Shown piece by piece: positions 10,677 through 22,900 of a stretch of 64,000 nt of DNA. The position numbers and the translations under genes were made by a program. Location of the stretch: NCBI GenBank assembly GCA_000733355.1, contig JNVV01000067.1:122053-186052 (forward strand). Reading direction: 5' to 3'. A model generated the notes under the pieces. It was not told the origin of the DNA. It saw only the letters and a program-made list of their open reading frames with translations, and made no database searches. This DNA is from Falciphora oryzae. Lineage: Eukaryota; Ascomycota; Sordariomycetes; Magnaporthales; Magnaporthaceae. The stretch's first letter is position 1, and every line of letters starts with the position of its first letter.

Positions 10677-12172
10677 TCGAGTCGTTTCTTAGTCAGGTTC
10701 GGGAAATTTTCGCCGTAGTTAAAAAAGAGCTCCTCGCCGGCTTTGATATCGCGCAGCGCCGTAAACCGGATGCGGAATTCGCCGTTGACGTAAACGATTT
10801 TAGGCATAACGTTGCAGCTCTTCTTGCCCTGGTTGGCGTGGTTTATATACCGGCTTAGGTTGCCGTACACGGCCGCGTTAACCCAAATGCCGTCGTCCTC
10901 GAAAAGGGTGAAAAGGTATGAGATATTTTCCGATTTGTTAAACACGTTGCCGCGGCGGGCTTCGCGGCGCACGCTTTCGTCGTGCTCGATAAGCTTACCC
11001 ACGTATTCGAAGATAAATTCGCCCTTAGATATGTCCACGGCAGTAAATAGGCCGTAGCCGCAGCCGTTGAGCTACGACTCGCCTAAGCAAACGGCTTTGG
11101 ACACGCCTCGCTAAAGCGAACAGTTTTAGCAGCCGGTGGCGTGCAGTGCATCGTTAAACCTGTTTTCAGGGTCCGCACGCTCCTTGGCCCCGCACCCCGT
11201 GCAAAGGACCGGGTCGCATTCGCGGTTAAGCAGGATGCAAATGCATAGTTTGGCGCCTTACCGATGATTTTCCAAGCAGGTTTTGCCGGAACCATGGCAA
11301 GCGTACCCCGTGAACTTAAGCGCATACGTTACGGCGTCGTAGCGGCAGAACCGTTCGCATAGCGCGCCCGACTTGGCGCAGGGGCAGCCGTTAGCGACGG
11401 TGCAGGGGCCTTCATGCGTGCAAGGGTCGTGCGATTCGAACCGGAGCGCCTCGAACGCTTTAGGGTGGTCTTTCCAATCCTCTTGCAGCACCTTGCGGTT
11501 CCGGTCATACCAGCTCAGGGGTTTGGCCGGCTTAGGCGGCTCCAGCTTGTTGGGCAGCTCGAGCTCGGCGGGCATTTTAAGGCCTAGCCGTCGCATTTCC
11601 TTGTGGGTTTCGAAGCAGAGCCTGCCCAGCAGCACCGCCGTTAAGCATTGCGGCCTAACGTTCCCATTTTCGCCGAAAACCAGGAATATGGTTTTAAGCA
11701 GCATCCGGTCGCTGTCGTTCCACCTTCGGGTCGCGTAAAGCGCGTTGCCCGTGTCGTAAACCATGTAGCACGAATTCCCGCAGCGTTGGGAGCCTAGGCT
11801 GGGCCTTTTGGTCCGCGGCGAGGCGTGTTGGTGCAGCTGCCCCCGCTTCGCCTCCACGCGCCGCTTTTTGAGCATAACATCCATACCTCCCAGCCGGTCG
11901 ACTGAATAGGCCCGTTGGTAATTATCGTACAAGTACTCGCCGTGCTCGCAGGAATGGTTGAAGCAGATGAGGCAGCCCAGCGACGTGTAGCTTGTAAGCC
12001 AGTCCTCGACCGTTTTGAGCTGTTCACGTTAATACATTTACATTCAGCTCGTTAGATATCCGGATTACGGCGCCGCCGCGAGCAAGACCTGGGAGTGCTG
12101 GTCGACGAACCGTTCGAGAAGATCACCGCCTGTTGAAGGAAATGTTCCTCATAGAAGGGCCGTCTTCTTGAT

Positions 12173-13737
12173 TCATTCAGCTGCCTCCTGTTCCGGCTGA
12201 ATGGTGGTTACCGGTGGTGTCTCCGCACTGCCACCCACAACCCCCATCGCGTCCGCGTCCGGCAGGATATCCTCGTCGTCCAGGGCGACCTTGGCCGGGG
12301 GTGGGCGTATCTCGATATCGGCGTTCTCATCATACTTTGGAAGCGGGCTGAAGCGACTAGCTGACTTGTCGTACTGGACCCATTTGCCCTTCTCAGCGAT
12401 GCGGCAAGCAAGCCAAAGAATCCGCTCACGCCGGTGGTCCCCGAGCGAGGGGGTCTCGAACATGCGTTCATCGTCCTCGCTCTTGTCAATCTTAAAGTGC
12501 TCAGCAGGGAACGAATGCTCCGTCCACACCAAACCCCGGAGGGCCCAGTCCTCTGGGAGAGGCTTCGTCGGGGTCTTGGGGAACTCGGCCGACTCGTACG
12601 TCTCGGGGTGCTCGAAGTCAGGAATAAAGGAGTTAAGCGACCGGGTGAGCAAGTGCCAAGGGAAAGTCGATTCGAGGCGGCTCATGGCGGGATTAAGGCT
12701 AGGCATGGCGTAGATGAAGACGAGCCGCGCGTGGAGGTACGAAAGTATGTTCAGATCACCCAGGCGCGCCATGACGATCTGGTCAGTGACTTCGGCGAAT
12801 TTGACGGCTTGCTGCACACGGAAAGGCCACTCAATCTGGTCGTCGGTGACCCCCTCCATAGCGGTGTCCGCGGCTGCATCTTCAGGGCGCGATGCCGCGA
12901 CCGCCTTCATTAAAGTGTTGTTGACGTTGCCATGCCCAAGAATTGCTGCGATGTTGGAGAGCGCGATCTGGTAACCCACGTCCAGCCACTTCCGAGTGCA
13001 CCTTGCGATAGTGAGGTCGAGATTGGAAAGGAACTCCTCGCGGGCGCCTTCGAGGAGATGCTCGTTCTTGTTGGTGAAGAAGACGCCATGTACCTGGATG
13101 AATGCTCGGTTGATCGGGAGGAGCTTGCTCTGAGTGCCAGACATGACAGGCTCGAAGAGGGTAAGAATACTGTCCTTGGCGCTTTTGAAGGGGATGGCCA
13201 CAGTCAAACTCTTGAGGTAATAGAACAGCTGAGCTACGACATCTGGCCTGGCTAGGATTGCTAAATGGTGGTGCAGCCTGCCAGTCGTGGGCGCCTTATC
13301 GCCCGCTTTAGAGTACCAGCTGCGGGAAACGGCGGTCCAGACATTTCTATCATGGATATCGTCGTCCTCAATAGCCATACTAAGTATGGCGGCTGTTAGT
13401 TACCGAACCTGCGTGTGCAGGCGCGTCGGCGACGTGCTATTTTAGGGACATACCGGTAGCGTGACAGGTCTCCCAGACATTCTATCCAGGTGTCCTCGAA
13501 AGCAGGCACCGTCTCATAAAGCAAAGCCATCATGCTGTACGCAAGATAAATAAAACTGAGCATGTACTCTGATGAGCTCGGCAGGCGATGGCGGAGCAGC
13601 TCCAAGAAGCTATGGATACCATGCCGCCACATACGGGCGGGCATAGCGTACTTGGACGCAAGGCGCCGGAGAGCGGGCCCAGCGGAGGGGTGCTGCGACG
13701 CCAGGAAGAAATCTAATCGAGTGTCAGGATCAGTCAT
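12173..13737 (-). CDS. EST1/SMG-like telomerase-associated protein (5' end unresolved)
   Basis: Two exons (13,737-13,454 and 13,379-12,173) are joined across a 74-nt intron with GTATGT donor, CTAAC branch and TAG acceptor. They give about 496 residues. The helical segment around the splice (aromatic-rich, then a G-R-L-H-H-H-L-A-I-L-A motif) is characteristic of fungal EST1-type DNA/RNA-binding TPR proteins, related to yeast Est1 and SMG5/6 and acting in telomerase recruitment or mRNA decay. The first in-frame ATG is used, but homologous proteins extend further and a GTACGT donor at 13,774 suggests an upstream exon. The last ~90 residues are acidic and low complexity. The stop lies about 25 bp from the EZH2-like pseudogene. 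Family assignment is from recalled similarity. Confidence 0.55.
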
Positions 13738-14102
13738 CCATAGGAGGAGGCACAGGATGGAGGGGCAGACGTACCATGGTGTTCATGCAGTAAGGCTCTA
13801 TGCAGTGATATCAGGGCTAGCCACTGATCGTCGGTCAACTTGGGCGAGCCCTGATTATCGTTCAAAGAAGTCTGAGCAGTATCGACTTCTATGCAACGAG
13901 ACTCGACCATCACGAGTCTGCCGTTGGTGTACCAAGGCTATGTCAGTACGGGCCGGATGTATCCCCGTGAGGAGTGTGGGAGGGAAGGGACAGGGGTAGT
14001 TGTCTCGAGGGGCAGAAAATATGGCAAAGACCCCAGGTCTCGAGATCCTGGACTACTTCCTCCCGCATATACGGAAAGGAGCAAGAAATGAAGGCGGCCT
14101 AC
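13738..14102. other. Gap between EST1-like gene and HET-like fragment
   Basis: I see no complete gene here. It may contain the upstream exon(s) of the EST1-like gene or the 3' exon of the HET-like gene, because consensus donor sites point into it from both sides (GTACGT at 13,774; GTGAGT at about 14,106). Confidence 0.4.
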
Positions 14103-14880
14103 TCACCCACTATAAATTCCCTTGACCTCTGCTATCAGTTGCTCCTGGCTAATGGGGCGCGTCTCGGGCTGCTCTTGCAACTCGTTCACCACGTCTCCGG
14201 GGGGCTCGCTTCCCCCAGCCGGTCTGTTTGGGCCCGTCCCACGAAAGCCAGACCCCTCGATTCGCACTACGACGCAGCTACTTACTTCATGCACCCAACA
14301 TATGAGATCCCCCGGTCTTGTTGACTCGGGCGCAACACCAATGTTCCAAGCTCGTTCAAGCAAAACTCGGGATCCACACAGCTGATAGAGATTCCAGTCG
14401 CCGCCTGGCGACTCTCTCTTCGCATCTCCATCCTCTATCCCTCTCAGATCATGCTCATGCTCGCAAGAGGGGGTGAATGGGAAGGTCTCAGAACCTTGAG
14501 GGCGAAAACGCACAGTGCTGATATGGTCGAGGCACGTTGTAGCGAGGCGTGCGTTGAGGGCTCCATCTTCCGTATGATAGATTGCTCTACGTAACCGCTC
14601 GCTCTCCGAAACAGCAGGTCCAGGGTTCCTTTTGAAGTTCTCCAAGATTCCTTGCTCCCACTTGCTCGAAGCCTCCAAGTTTGTGGCTAATTCGGAAACG
14701 CCGGGCCCGACAGAATGCACATATTCCAATGGGGTCATGCTGATTTCGAAGATGTTGGAGCGTGCATAATTTGCTTGGTCGTCGACAAAGAATATGTCGT
14801 TCTCCGCGACCCAACCCCGCGCTGCGGAATGCGGCTGTCCTCTTCTCGTCGTCGCTGCCGTTGCGACCAGGTCACACTGC
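14103..14880 (-). pseudogene. Possible C-terminal part of a HET-domain-like protein
   Basis: An open frame of about 250 residues runs on the minus strand from about 14,880 to a stop at 14,103. A segment near its end (glycine, then a P-G-D-L-I-C-W turn followed by a valine-rich strand) resembles the C-terminal portion seen after HET domains in heterokaryon-incompatibility proteins. The HET domain proper is not visible upstream. A GTGAGT just before the stop could be a splice donor. It is either a gene whose other exons I cannot place or a remnant. Identity is tentative. Confidence 0.3.
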
Positions 14881-15008
14881 TACCGGAAACTACTCAAGAC
14901 AGCGAGTAAAGTGAACAGAACCTAGAAAGTTTTCGGTGCGAGCATCTTTGTCATTGCATCCATCGATCGCGTCAGGCGTTGGCTACTGACCATCCATACA
15001 GCGCAAAC

Positions 15009-15200
15009 ATGGCAGAGACCATTGGCATTCTCGGCCTCGTCGGCGTCGTCGACGTCTGTTGGAAATGGGGAAAGAAACTTGTCGACACATGCGAAGCGTT
15101 CAGGCACGCCGACACGCAACTTGACGAGAACATTTCTCGTCTTGAGGCCCGCTGGCTGCGCATCGAGGACCAGCTCCAGATGGTCCGCAAAACCGAACTT
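15009..15200 (+). pseudogene. HeLo/STAND N-terminal domain fragment
   Basis: From the ATG at 15,009, about 60 residues match the start of fungal STAND/HeLo-type prion-controlled death domains: M-A-E plus a hydrophobic helix, then W-K-W-G-K and a heptad-rich helix ending near a V-R-K. After about 15,195 the sequence turns low-complexity and proline/arginine-rich and no longer resembles the family. No NACHT or NB-ARC domain follows. It lies head to head with the HET-like fragment, a common pairing in fungal incompatibility loci. Probably a broken gene. Confidence 0.4.
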
Positions 15201-15711
15201 TGGAGACCGAGGAGGGGGTCGGGCAGTGCATGTGGCCAAGGAATCTGCGAGTCTGCCTTCAGATTCTGCCTTCAAGCTACTATTTCCGAGACTGCGCGAC
15301 GGAGAGCCGATGGGTGGCATCTTGGTGCTCTGAGGGGGGTGATGCAGTGCTACCCATCCCCTCACGAACGCCGGTTTGCATCCGGCAGGCATCGAAATTC
15401 GGGGCCTTTTTTTTCTCGCCACACCGACGCCTAGGCGCGACCCAGCCGCGACCCAGCCGCAACCCATCGGCCGGCTTTCACTTACACCCACCCCTCATCT
15501 TGACTGCTTCGCTCGTGAGACACAACACAGCAGCTCACATGGCCATGATCCGGCGTCGGAATGATCTCCGCTGCTCGCACAGGCTCGACGCTTGCAGGCC
15601 CATTCCTGAACAAGGCCCAGCACACCAGCGTCACGGCGTGGAGTTTTCTCCTTTGTAATGGTGCGTGAAAAAGTACCGTCTACATGTTGCCACATCTGCC
15701 GGAACCTTTAA

Positions 15712-18700
15712 TCATACCCAGCGAATCGCTGGGTCCCTGCCGTCCTTGTCGGCTGCTTGCCTACTGCCTGTGGACGAGCTCTCCACCCGCTCCTCTTCTT
15801 CTATCACCTTGCCAAGATGAGTGGCCAGTAAAGGTATGATGTCGGCAGCACGCAACACGATGTTGGTCCGGCTGCCGGGCAGTTGCTGGGTTTGGAAGGC
15901 GTATTGAATCATCTTCCGCGCCAGCGCCTTGACGTCTCTCCCGTTCGCCCACGACTTCCTCTTGGCGAGCTCGGACAGCAGGCGAACGACCGGTCTGCGC
16001 GGCGGATCACCGTGGCCCAGGCCGTCAATGGAGACTCCCACCTTGTCGAGCTGCCGTTCCAGCAGGTCGATGATGTCGGTGGGAGTCATAGGGCGGAAGT
16101 CGAGGCTGGTGGCGAAGCGGCTCCGCAACCCCCTGTTTGCCTGCAGCAGCAGGTCCATGTCCTCGTCGTACCCCGCCAGCACGACGACCATCTTGTCGGC
16201 GAAGCGCTCCTTGGTCATGCAGTCCACCAGATCCCCGACCGAGCTGCCGAAGTCGCGCAGCAGATAGGCCTCGTCGATAAACAGCACCTTGCCCAGCGCG
16301 CTCTCAAACATGGCCTCGACGCCGCCCCTGCTGCCCCTTGTCGAGTGCACCAGCTGCGCCACCGAGCATTCGACCATCTCGGGCGTCGACAGGAAGCCCA
16401 TGTCGTAGAACAGACTGGCCATCTTGCGCGCCACCGCCGCCTTGCCCGTGCCGGGTGGGCCCTTGAAGACGAAGGCCAGGGGCACGTACGGCCGCGGGTC
16501 GAGGCCCCGCGCCCGCAGCCCGACCACGAGGTCATGGTAGCCCTGGAACTGCGCCTTGATGTAATCCAGGCCCTGGAGCCCCTTGAAGAGCTCGTCGGAG
16601 CGCTTACGCGCCAACTCCACCCGGCCGCTGTCCGTGTCGAAATCGCCGGGCTCCATCTCGGCGTCCAGTGCGGCTGCCACATCCCCCGTCTTCAGGACCC
16701 TCCCATGGTACCTGGCGGCCGCAGAAGCCAGCAGTGTCTCGACGGCCGTGGCGTTTCCAAAGTTGGGGCGGTGCCGGGCGAGCGTGAGCATCTCGCGGGC
16801 CTTGTCGACGGCTCCCTGGGTCGCCCGGAGGCCCGCGTCCTCGATCCCCCGCTGGACGAGCTCGACGAGATGCTCGTCCGAAAAGGCCTGGAAGCGGAAA
16901 GCCGCGTCGAGGGGGAACATGTGGGCCAGCCCGGGGTTGCTGGTTTCGAGCAGCTCGAGCGTTGCGTCCTCGTGCCCGACCAGGAAGACGGTGAGACGCT
17001 GGCGATGGCCGTCGTCGATTCGGTGGCTCTGATACTCGCCGATCAAGGTGTCGATGATGGCGGCGCGAAACGAGTCGGCTGCACCCCTCCCGTCCCTTGG
17101 CGAACCGCCGGAGACGAAGGCCTCAGCGTCGTCGATGATGAGCACTCCGTCCAGGGACTCGTCGACGGCCTCGCGCGTTATTTCCTCGGAGTCACCCACG
17201 TACACGCCGACCAGCCGCGGCGGCCGCGCCACCACGACCTTTTCGCTGCGGACGAGGCCCAGTTCGGCGAGCACCTTGGCGTACAGGCGGGCCACCGTTG
17301 ACTTCCCCGTACCCGGTGGGCCGATGAACAGACGGTTCAGCTCTAGCTTGGGTCGCCGTCGGCCAAGCAGAGCCGAGGGATGCGCGTGCTGAACCTGGCT
17401 GAAATGGAGCCGCACGGCCTGCTTGATGTCGTCAAGGCCAACCATTCCGTCGAGCTTTTGCCAGCCTGCGCTTCGAAGCTCCAGCTCTCTCGCCGTTTCT
17501 CCCAGAACATCTGGCCTCGATAGCAACCTCGCGCCACGGTCTCGTTCGCGGCCAGCGCCGCGGGGCTGTCTCCCATGCGTCGTCACTCGTCGTTGCACCC
17601 GACCGTCATGATTCTCCACCATGGACGAGAGGCAGTCGATTAGATGGAGGACGTTCCGGAACCCTGTAGTTCCCCTGTCGCGTGCCATAAGATCGAGTGC
17701 AGCCTGCAGAATGGCGCCGTCGTGGCCGCCTGGGAACTCGATCTGGCCCATGGCTGACCTGCAGACCAGAGTCTCCTTCAGTCTCCCATTGTCGAAATCT
17801 TCAAGAACAAACAGGTTGCTGGACGGAGGGGCCGTCTTGGAAAAGATGTCCATAAAGGCGCTTTGCTCGCTTGGCCGGGTCCAAATGTAGCTGGCAACGG
17901 CATGGACCCTGGGACACAGCTTGCTCAATTCAGCCAGGAACTTTCTTAGAGCTGTAAGACCACCATTTTGCGAAGGGCCGGCCATGTAAAGAAGGACAAT
18001 CTGCAAGAATTAGAGGCGTCAGGCATACGAGAGAGAAAAAAACAGCCTGCCAAAAAGGTGAGGTATGGGCATGGACCGTAGTCGGGAATTTACTTACGGG
18101 TTGGCTGGCTGCCGCTTCCACAAGCTGTTCCACCTCTGCTTCTTGACCCGGCTGTAGCATCTCGAGGGTGCTGGCGAATCCAAGATTTCTCAGCAGCTCT
18201 GCGTACAGCTCTGATGCCTGCCATACTCCTGAGAAAGTCTGGAATTAGTCCATGGTTGCAACCTATCTGGACGGGCTGGAGGGTGTTGGGCAGCAAGACG
18301 GTGTAGGGAGAGTGGCATGACCCAAGGCCAAAGAAGAGCGTACCGAGGCCGGGATTCCCGGCGAACAGAGTTGTCCCCGAACCGGGGGGAGGAGGAATAT
18401 CCTCGATCGCGTGCCTATGCTGCTCGGCAAGCCTGAGGAGATCGAGACAATGTGACCTGAGCCGCCCGTCCCAAAAGAGCGCCATGATCTTATCAAGTGT
18501 GGCTATCGCCGAGTAAGAACAGCTGGATTCGGAGCGCAGGACCCGCCATTCCAGAACTGTCTCCGATTCCTCCGCCAGCCGGTCCAAGTAGCGGAAGCAG
18601 GTTCCAGCGGGCGGGTCATGGTCGAAGAGACCAGTCACGAACCTGCGGCTGTCCACGCGGCCCGACCCGTCCTGGCCCGTGTCGTTGCTGTAGCCCAGGC

Positions 18701-18960
18701 TCTTTTCTCTGCTGTCCTCACGGCTCCTATGTCTGGTGTGGTACCGGCTCCTCTCTCTGCTGTGGCCTCGGCTGGAAACGGCATAATTCGTATCGGGACT
18801 CGGTCGCTGTCTCAGTGACCAAAGAGCTCCCCAGGCCTCCGATGTGTCGACCGTCGGAATCTCTTGCTTCCCTTGCTTCTTTTGCTCGACGCTGAACGAA
18901 TCGTGTCACTCGTCACTCTCCTTTCACAAGCCTTTCAACCCTGTTCCTCTACCTTTTCAT
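15712..18960 (-). CDS. Tandem CbbX/SpoVK-type AAA ATPase
   Basis: Three clear exons (…-18,344; 18,228-18,098; 18,000-15,712) join in phase across introns of 115 and 97 nt. Exon 3 has two AAA modules. The first has a Walker A G-P-P-G-T-G-K-S and a Walker B ending I-I-D-D. The second has Walker A G-P-P-G-T-G-K-A and Walker B F-I-D-E. Paired modules with this spacing are typical of CbbX/SpoVK-like fungal ATPases, presumed protein-remodelling enzymes of unknown substrate. The frame stays open upstream of exon 1 to 18,905 and encodes an Arg/Ser-rich tail without an ATG. A start at 18,960 with a 61-nt intron (18,952-18,892) would keep phase and give 991 residues; that first exon is a proposal. The second P-loop has Ala where Ser/Thr normally binds magnesium. 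Confidence 0.7.
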
Positions 18961-19948
18961 TCTTTTCACTACGCCGCTAGGCGGCCCGCGTCAGCACCGC
19001 GCCGACCATCCCTCGAACAAGTCTGGAACTCGGTTCGAGTCGGGACCTCGGTCGATCTGCTCTCGCGCCTTAATCTTAATCACCTCTTCGGACCGAGCGA
19101 ATGGCGCCTGGAAAGTCTGTCAAGAAACCCGCCAAGCCTCGTCCACTACATATACCCGGGAACCTCACGAACAGCTGGTCAAGGACATGAAACTGGCAGC
19201 GGCGTATAGGAAAACGCATTTATCACAGTAATATCTCCTGCTTCCGATGGAGACGTCTTCCTCGCAGACGACAACTTGCCGTACGGCAACTAGTAAAGTC
19301 GGGAGACCCGTGGTTACCACGGGTAGTCCGGTGGTGAGGGCGCAGGAACCCTGATCACGAAAATTCTCAACATCAACACTATTACTGAATGCAACGCCTT
19401 TACGACTCCATCAGTTTCCGCACCAAATACTTGTCACTTCATTCTCAGGTTGGGTGGGGTCGGAGAATGGGGTGCGGACTGAGACGCGCCTTCCCGTTGC
19501 ATTGGTCGACTCCGCGAACACCCACACAAAGGCACCGCAAAATTTGGCAACCTCGCGCCTCTTCACTCTGGCAACCTCAACACCTCCCACCTGTCAACAC
19601 TCTCGCGACATCGCATTTGGCATCGCGTCCCGACAGAAGCCTGCTCGTTTACGCTCTCCTTTCGCGATTTTCGATCCGGCGATAGGACCGGGCGCACGAG
19701 ACACTTCACCGTCACCACCAGTCACATCCACGCTCTCCTTCGTAACCCAGGCGGTTGCAAGGCGCCTTAGTTTACCAATGGTTTACATCACATCAACTCG
19801 CGGGCTGTAACCCAAAAGTTACATCTTCAATTATCTACCGCCGACATCAACCTCCTCAGTGCAGGTACACCAAAAGATTTGGTTACACACCAGACCGAGC
19901 TCTCAAGTTCACCTCAGTTTCGACCAGAACAACCCAACATCAATCAAG
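18961..19948. promoter_or_regulatory. Divergent intergenic region between the AAA ATPase and helicase-like genes
   Basis: About 1 kb without a supported gene. It includes pyrimidine-rich tracts typical of fungal promoters/5' UTRs before 19,949 and a short perfect hairpin (arms ACCCGTGG/CCACGGGT near 19,307-19,325). No other structure was recognised. Confidence 0.5.
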
Positions 19949-22900
19949 ATGTCCAACCGGTCTAGGAACGCGGCCCGAGCGACCGGCCGCAAGCGCGCCA
20001 AAGAGATCGAGCAAGATGAGGATGAGAGTGAGGGTCTCCCGGCCACCGACCTGCGCATAACCACCAGCCACGGCCTCGCAGCTCAGGCCCTGCAAGCTCT
20101 GTGCTGCATAAAAAATGAGAACTGCATCACGTACAACAAGACCTTCAGGCAGTTGCACACCAACCTGAAGGGCAAGGGCATGTCGTCCTCAATTTCCCTC
20201 AAACAGGCCGCCTACAGCTATGGAGAGATTCAGGTCAACCTGGTGTATGCTTCGGGCTCCCATCCCATCCAAGTGGCCACCATCACCATGTGCAGCAAGC
20301 ACATTAAGGACCTGCAGATCAGAGAGCTTGATATGCCAGGAGGAAAACCCGAGGCCTCCCTCCACCGTGTGCTCTTCGATGAGGTCCAAGTCGAGAAAGC
20401 GATCCGAGCCCGCTTCGAGACGATGCATCGGGCGATATGCATCGAGATGAACGAAGATTTTGTCTGTCGCAAGGGACTCGAACTGGGCAGCACCTTCGAG
20501 AGGGCGGTCACCGAGATCCGCCGACTCAGGGACGAGATTCTTGCCGTACAGGAGGACACATTCATCCCCATCGACCTCTTCATTCCACACGGATCAGCAG
20601 CAGTCGACACCTTCCTGTACCAACTGGAGCACGTGGTTCTGGCCCCCGCTCGCGGACACCCGGCAAAGGACCTCTTTAGAAACAATCCATCCGCGAAGCT
20701 CATCGAGATCCGAGATTTCGCCGCCAAGGCTAGCGGCAGCGCGGCCCCGGACCCAGTTCGAATTCGCGCATGGGACCAGGCGGACTACACAGCCATGTAT
20801 GGCCGAGCGGTCGTCGACGAACACCTGCTCCGGGAGCAGATGTCGGGCAACACCCGGAGAAACATCGTCACGCTGATGGCCAGTCCCATTGCCGGGATGA
20901 CCAGAGGCGGACTGCCAACACAATACATGTTCCTGGTCAAGACACAGGCAGCGGCACTGCTTCCTCGCATGGATGAACAATGCCAGCTCGAGCTGTGCGG
21001 CGTCGACTACGCCGCCCCAAAACTCCCGGACTGGGGACACACGGAGGGGGAAATCGCCGGGATGATTGCCGACCACATCATCGACAAATGGCGGAGCGAG
21101 TCGGTTGTCAGGAATACCAACAGCATGGGATTCAGGGACCTGCTTATGATGGCTCTGTCCAGGGTCTACGCAGCCAAAAACGATGACATGTCCAAAGGAG
21201 AGTTCGACAAGATGAAGTCGACTCTCAAGACATGGCTGGTGGAGATCATGCCAATCAAGGACGTCGATAAGTCAGGACAAGTCACACGGGAGCTCGACTC
21301 GGAGTGGAGGGAGCGCCTCATTAAATGGGCCATCGACAAGGGAGACAAGGTGAGGCGACCCGACTGGTTGCCAGATAAAGACGATCGCCGCCCATGGAAG
21401 GTGACTCGCGTCCCCGTCCCAAACGGCCTTCTCGCGGAGGCCAGCGCGGCATTCGTCGGGACCACGCCATGCCACCCTGAGTGGCCCATGTACCCACACC
21501 CGGATACCGGCGACCTTCCCGAACCCTTGCCTCTGATCTTCGACATGCCAACGGTAGACTTTGGCAACGCGGGACAAATGAATGACGAGACCAGGCGAGT
21601 GAAGGGATATTTCCTGCCGGAGGAATCCGATCTGCCTATGAAAGCATGCATCGGAGCCATCAATTCGATCGCACAGCAAGCCGCCCGAGATGCCAAGGGA
21701 GCGGCCGCTTTCATCAAAGATTTTAATCGTCCGTCGGAATTCCTCAGCATGCCTGACACCTTCCCCGTCGTTGACCGCATCATCCGAGGGAAGCCAGACA
21801 ACGAGCGCGAAGCAAAGATCAAGGCGAGGTTCGACAGTCTCAATAGCGACCAGAAAAAGCTCTTCCACGCCACGAACCTGCCTCATCGACATTTGATGAT
21901 TCACGGAGCTCCAGGCTCAGGAGAGACCGCGGCGGCACTGCTCCTATCTGTGGCCATCCTCAAATCATCCGTCGATATGACAGGCATTACTGCTCAACTA
22001 ATGTCGCAGCCAGAGTCACAGCCAAGCACCCAACAGGCACCACAACCGACCGGTTCCCATACAAAGCCTCAAACGGAGGCCACTGGATGGCAAATGGGAG
22101 GTGACGATGACAACTCTGAGACACGTTCCATCGGCGACCGGCTTTTTGAGGCAGTAATTGAGGATGACTTCTTCGCTCGCCCGGAGGCTACAGTCGTCAA
22201 CAAGATGGTCATCACCTGTAGCGAAAACAGGCAAGGCGACGCCCTGTGCGAGCGCATGAACAAAGAATGGAGCGGCATTGACGATTCTCAGCTCAAGATC
22301 GTGAGGCTCGGCACTATGAGACGAACGATGGGCTTCGCCAAAAATTCGACGCGAGAGGACCGTCTCGAAACGTACGATGAGGTGGACACGATGGCCCTTA
22401 AGACATTGGCTCGCGAGATCCTCGAGACTGGGCGGGATGTGCGCGCCGTCAAGAAGGATCGCCGACCACACGGTGGCAAGTACAGTCTCAGCGCGCAGAT
22501 CATGGATCGTCTGGGCTTGGACGCCAAATACGCCGTTGCCTGGGAGCTGATGCAGATGAGATCCGAGGACCCGGAAATGTTCGCGGAAAACATCGCATTC
22601 GTTAACAACGCCATCAAAGAGGCAGCTCTCGACATCCTGTCCGAAGCCCAGGTGGTGGTAGCAACCCCAACAGCGCTTCACACCCTCAAGTACCACCTGC
22701 CGAAGATTTGCGATGCGGTGAACCTCTGGCTCCAGGTGGAAGCCGGTCGGATGACAGAGCCCGAATGGTTGGTCGCGATGGCAGCATGTCCCAACGTCGT
22801 GCTGAGAATCACCACGGGAGATCCCAATCAATCGCCCCCTCTGGTATTTGGAGCTAAGGGTTTCACACGAGGAGCTACCAAGGGGGGTTTGGCCGAGAAC

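Larger units (their letters stand above)
10133..12150 (-). pseudogene. EZH2/KMT6-like H3K27 methyltransferase pseudogene (CXC + SET), 5'-truncated
   Basis: The minus strand encodes, in one frame from about 12,027 to 10,682, a conserved pre-CXC segment, a cysteine-rich CXC domain (about 11,450-11,150) and a full SET domain (about 11,080-10,690). Recognisable SET motifs are the N-terminal G-Y-G-L-F segment, the R-Y-I-N-H-A motif and the E-E-L-F-F-N-Y-G motif. E(z)-type enzymes are the catalytic subunit of Polycomb complex PRC2. Stops at about 11,257 and in 11,145-11,065 stand where Gln codons are expected. Frameshifts lie near 12,030 and 12,070. A solo LTR and a 7.4-kb element split the C-terminal part, and its tail is at 2,575-2,746. 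Its upstream half is absent: the stop of the EST1-like gene lies right behind it. It is a dead, partial second copy or a relict; whether an intact KMT6 exists elsewhere cannot be seen. Confidence 0.8.

Noticed and set aside
15883..17301. Plus-strand 472-residue ORF opposite the AAA ATPase
   Set aside because: It is antisense to well-defined Walker motifs and lacks any recognisable domain.
18090..18656. Separate 188-residue gene upstream of the AAA ATPase
   Set aside because: It reads through two introns; splicing joins its first part in phase to the ATPase exons, and its apparent first codon is GTG.
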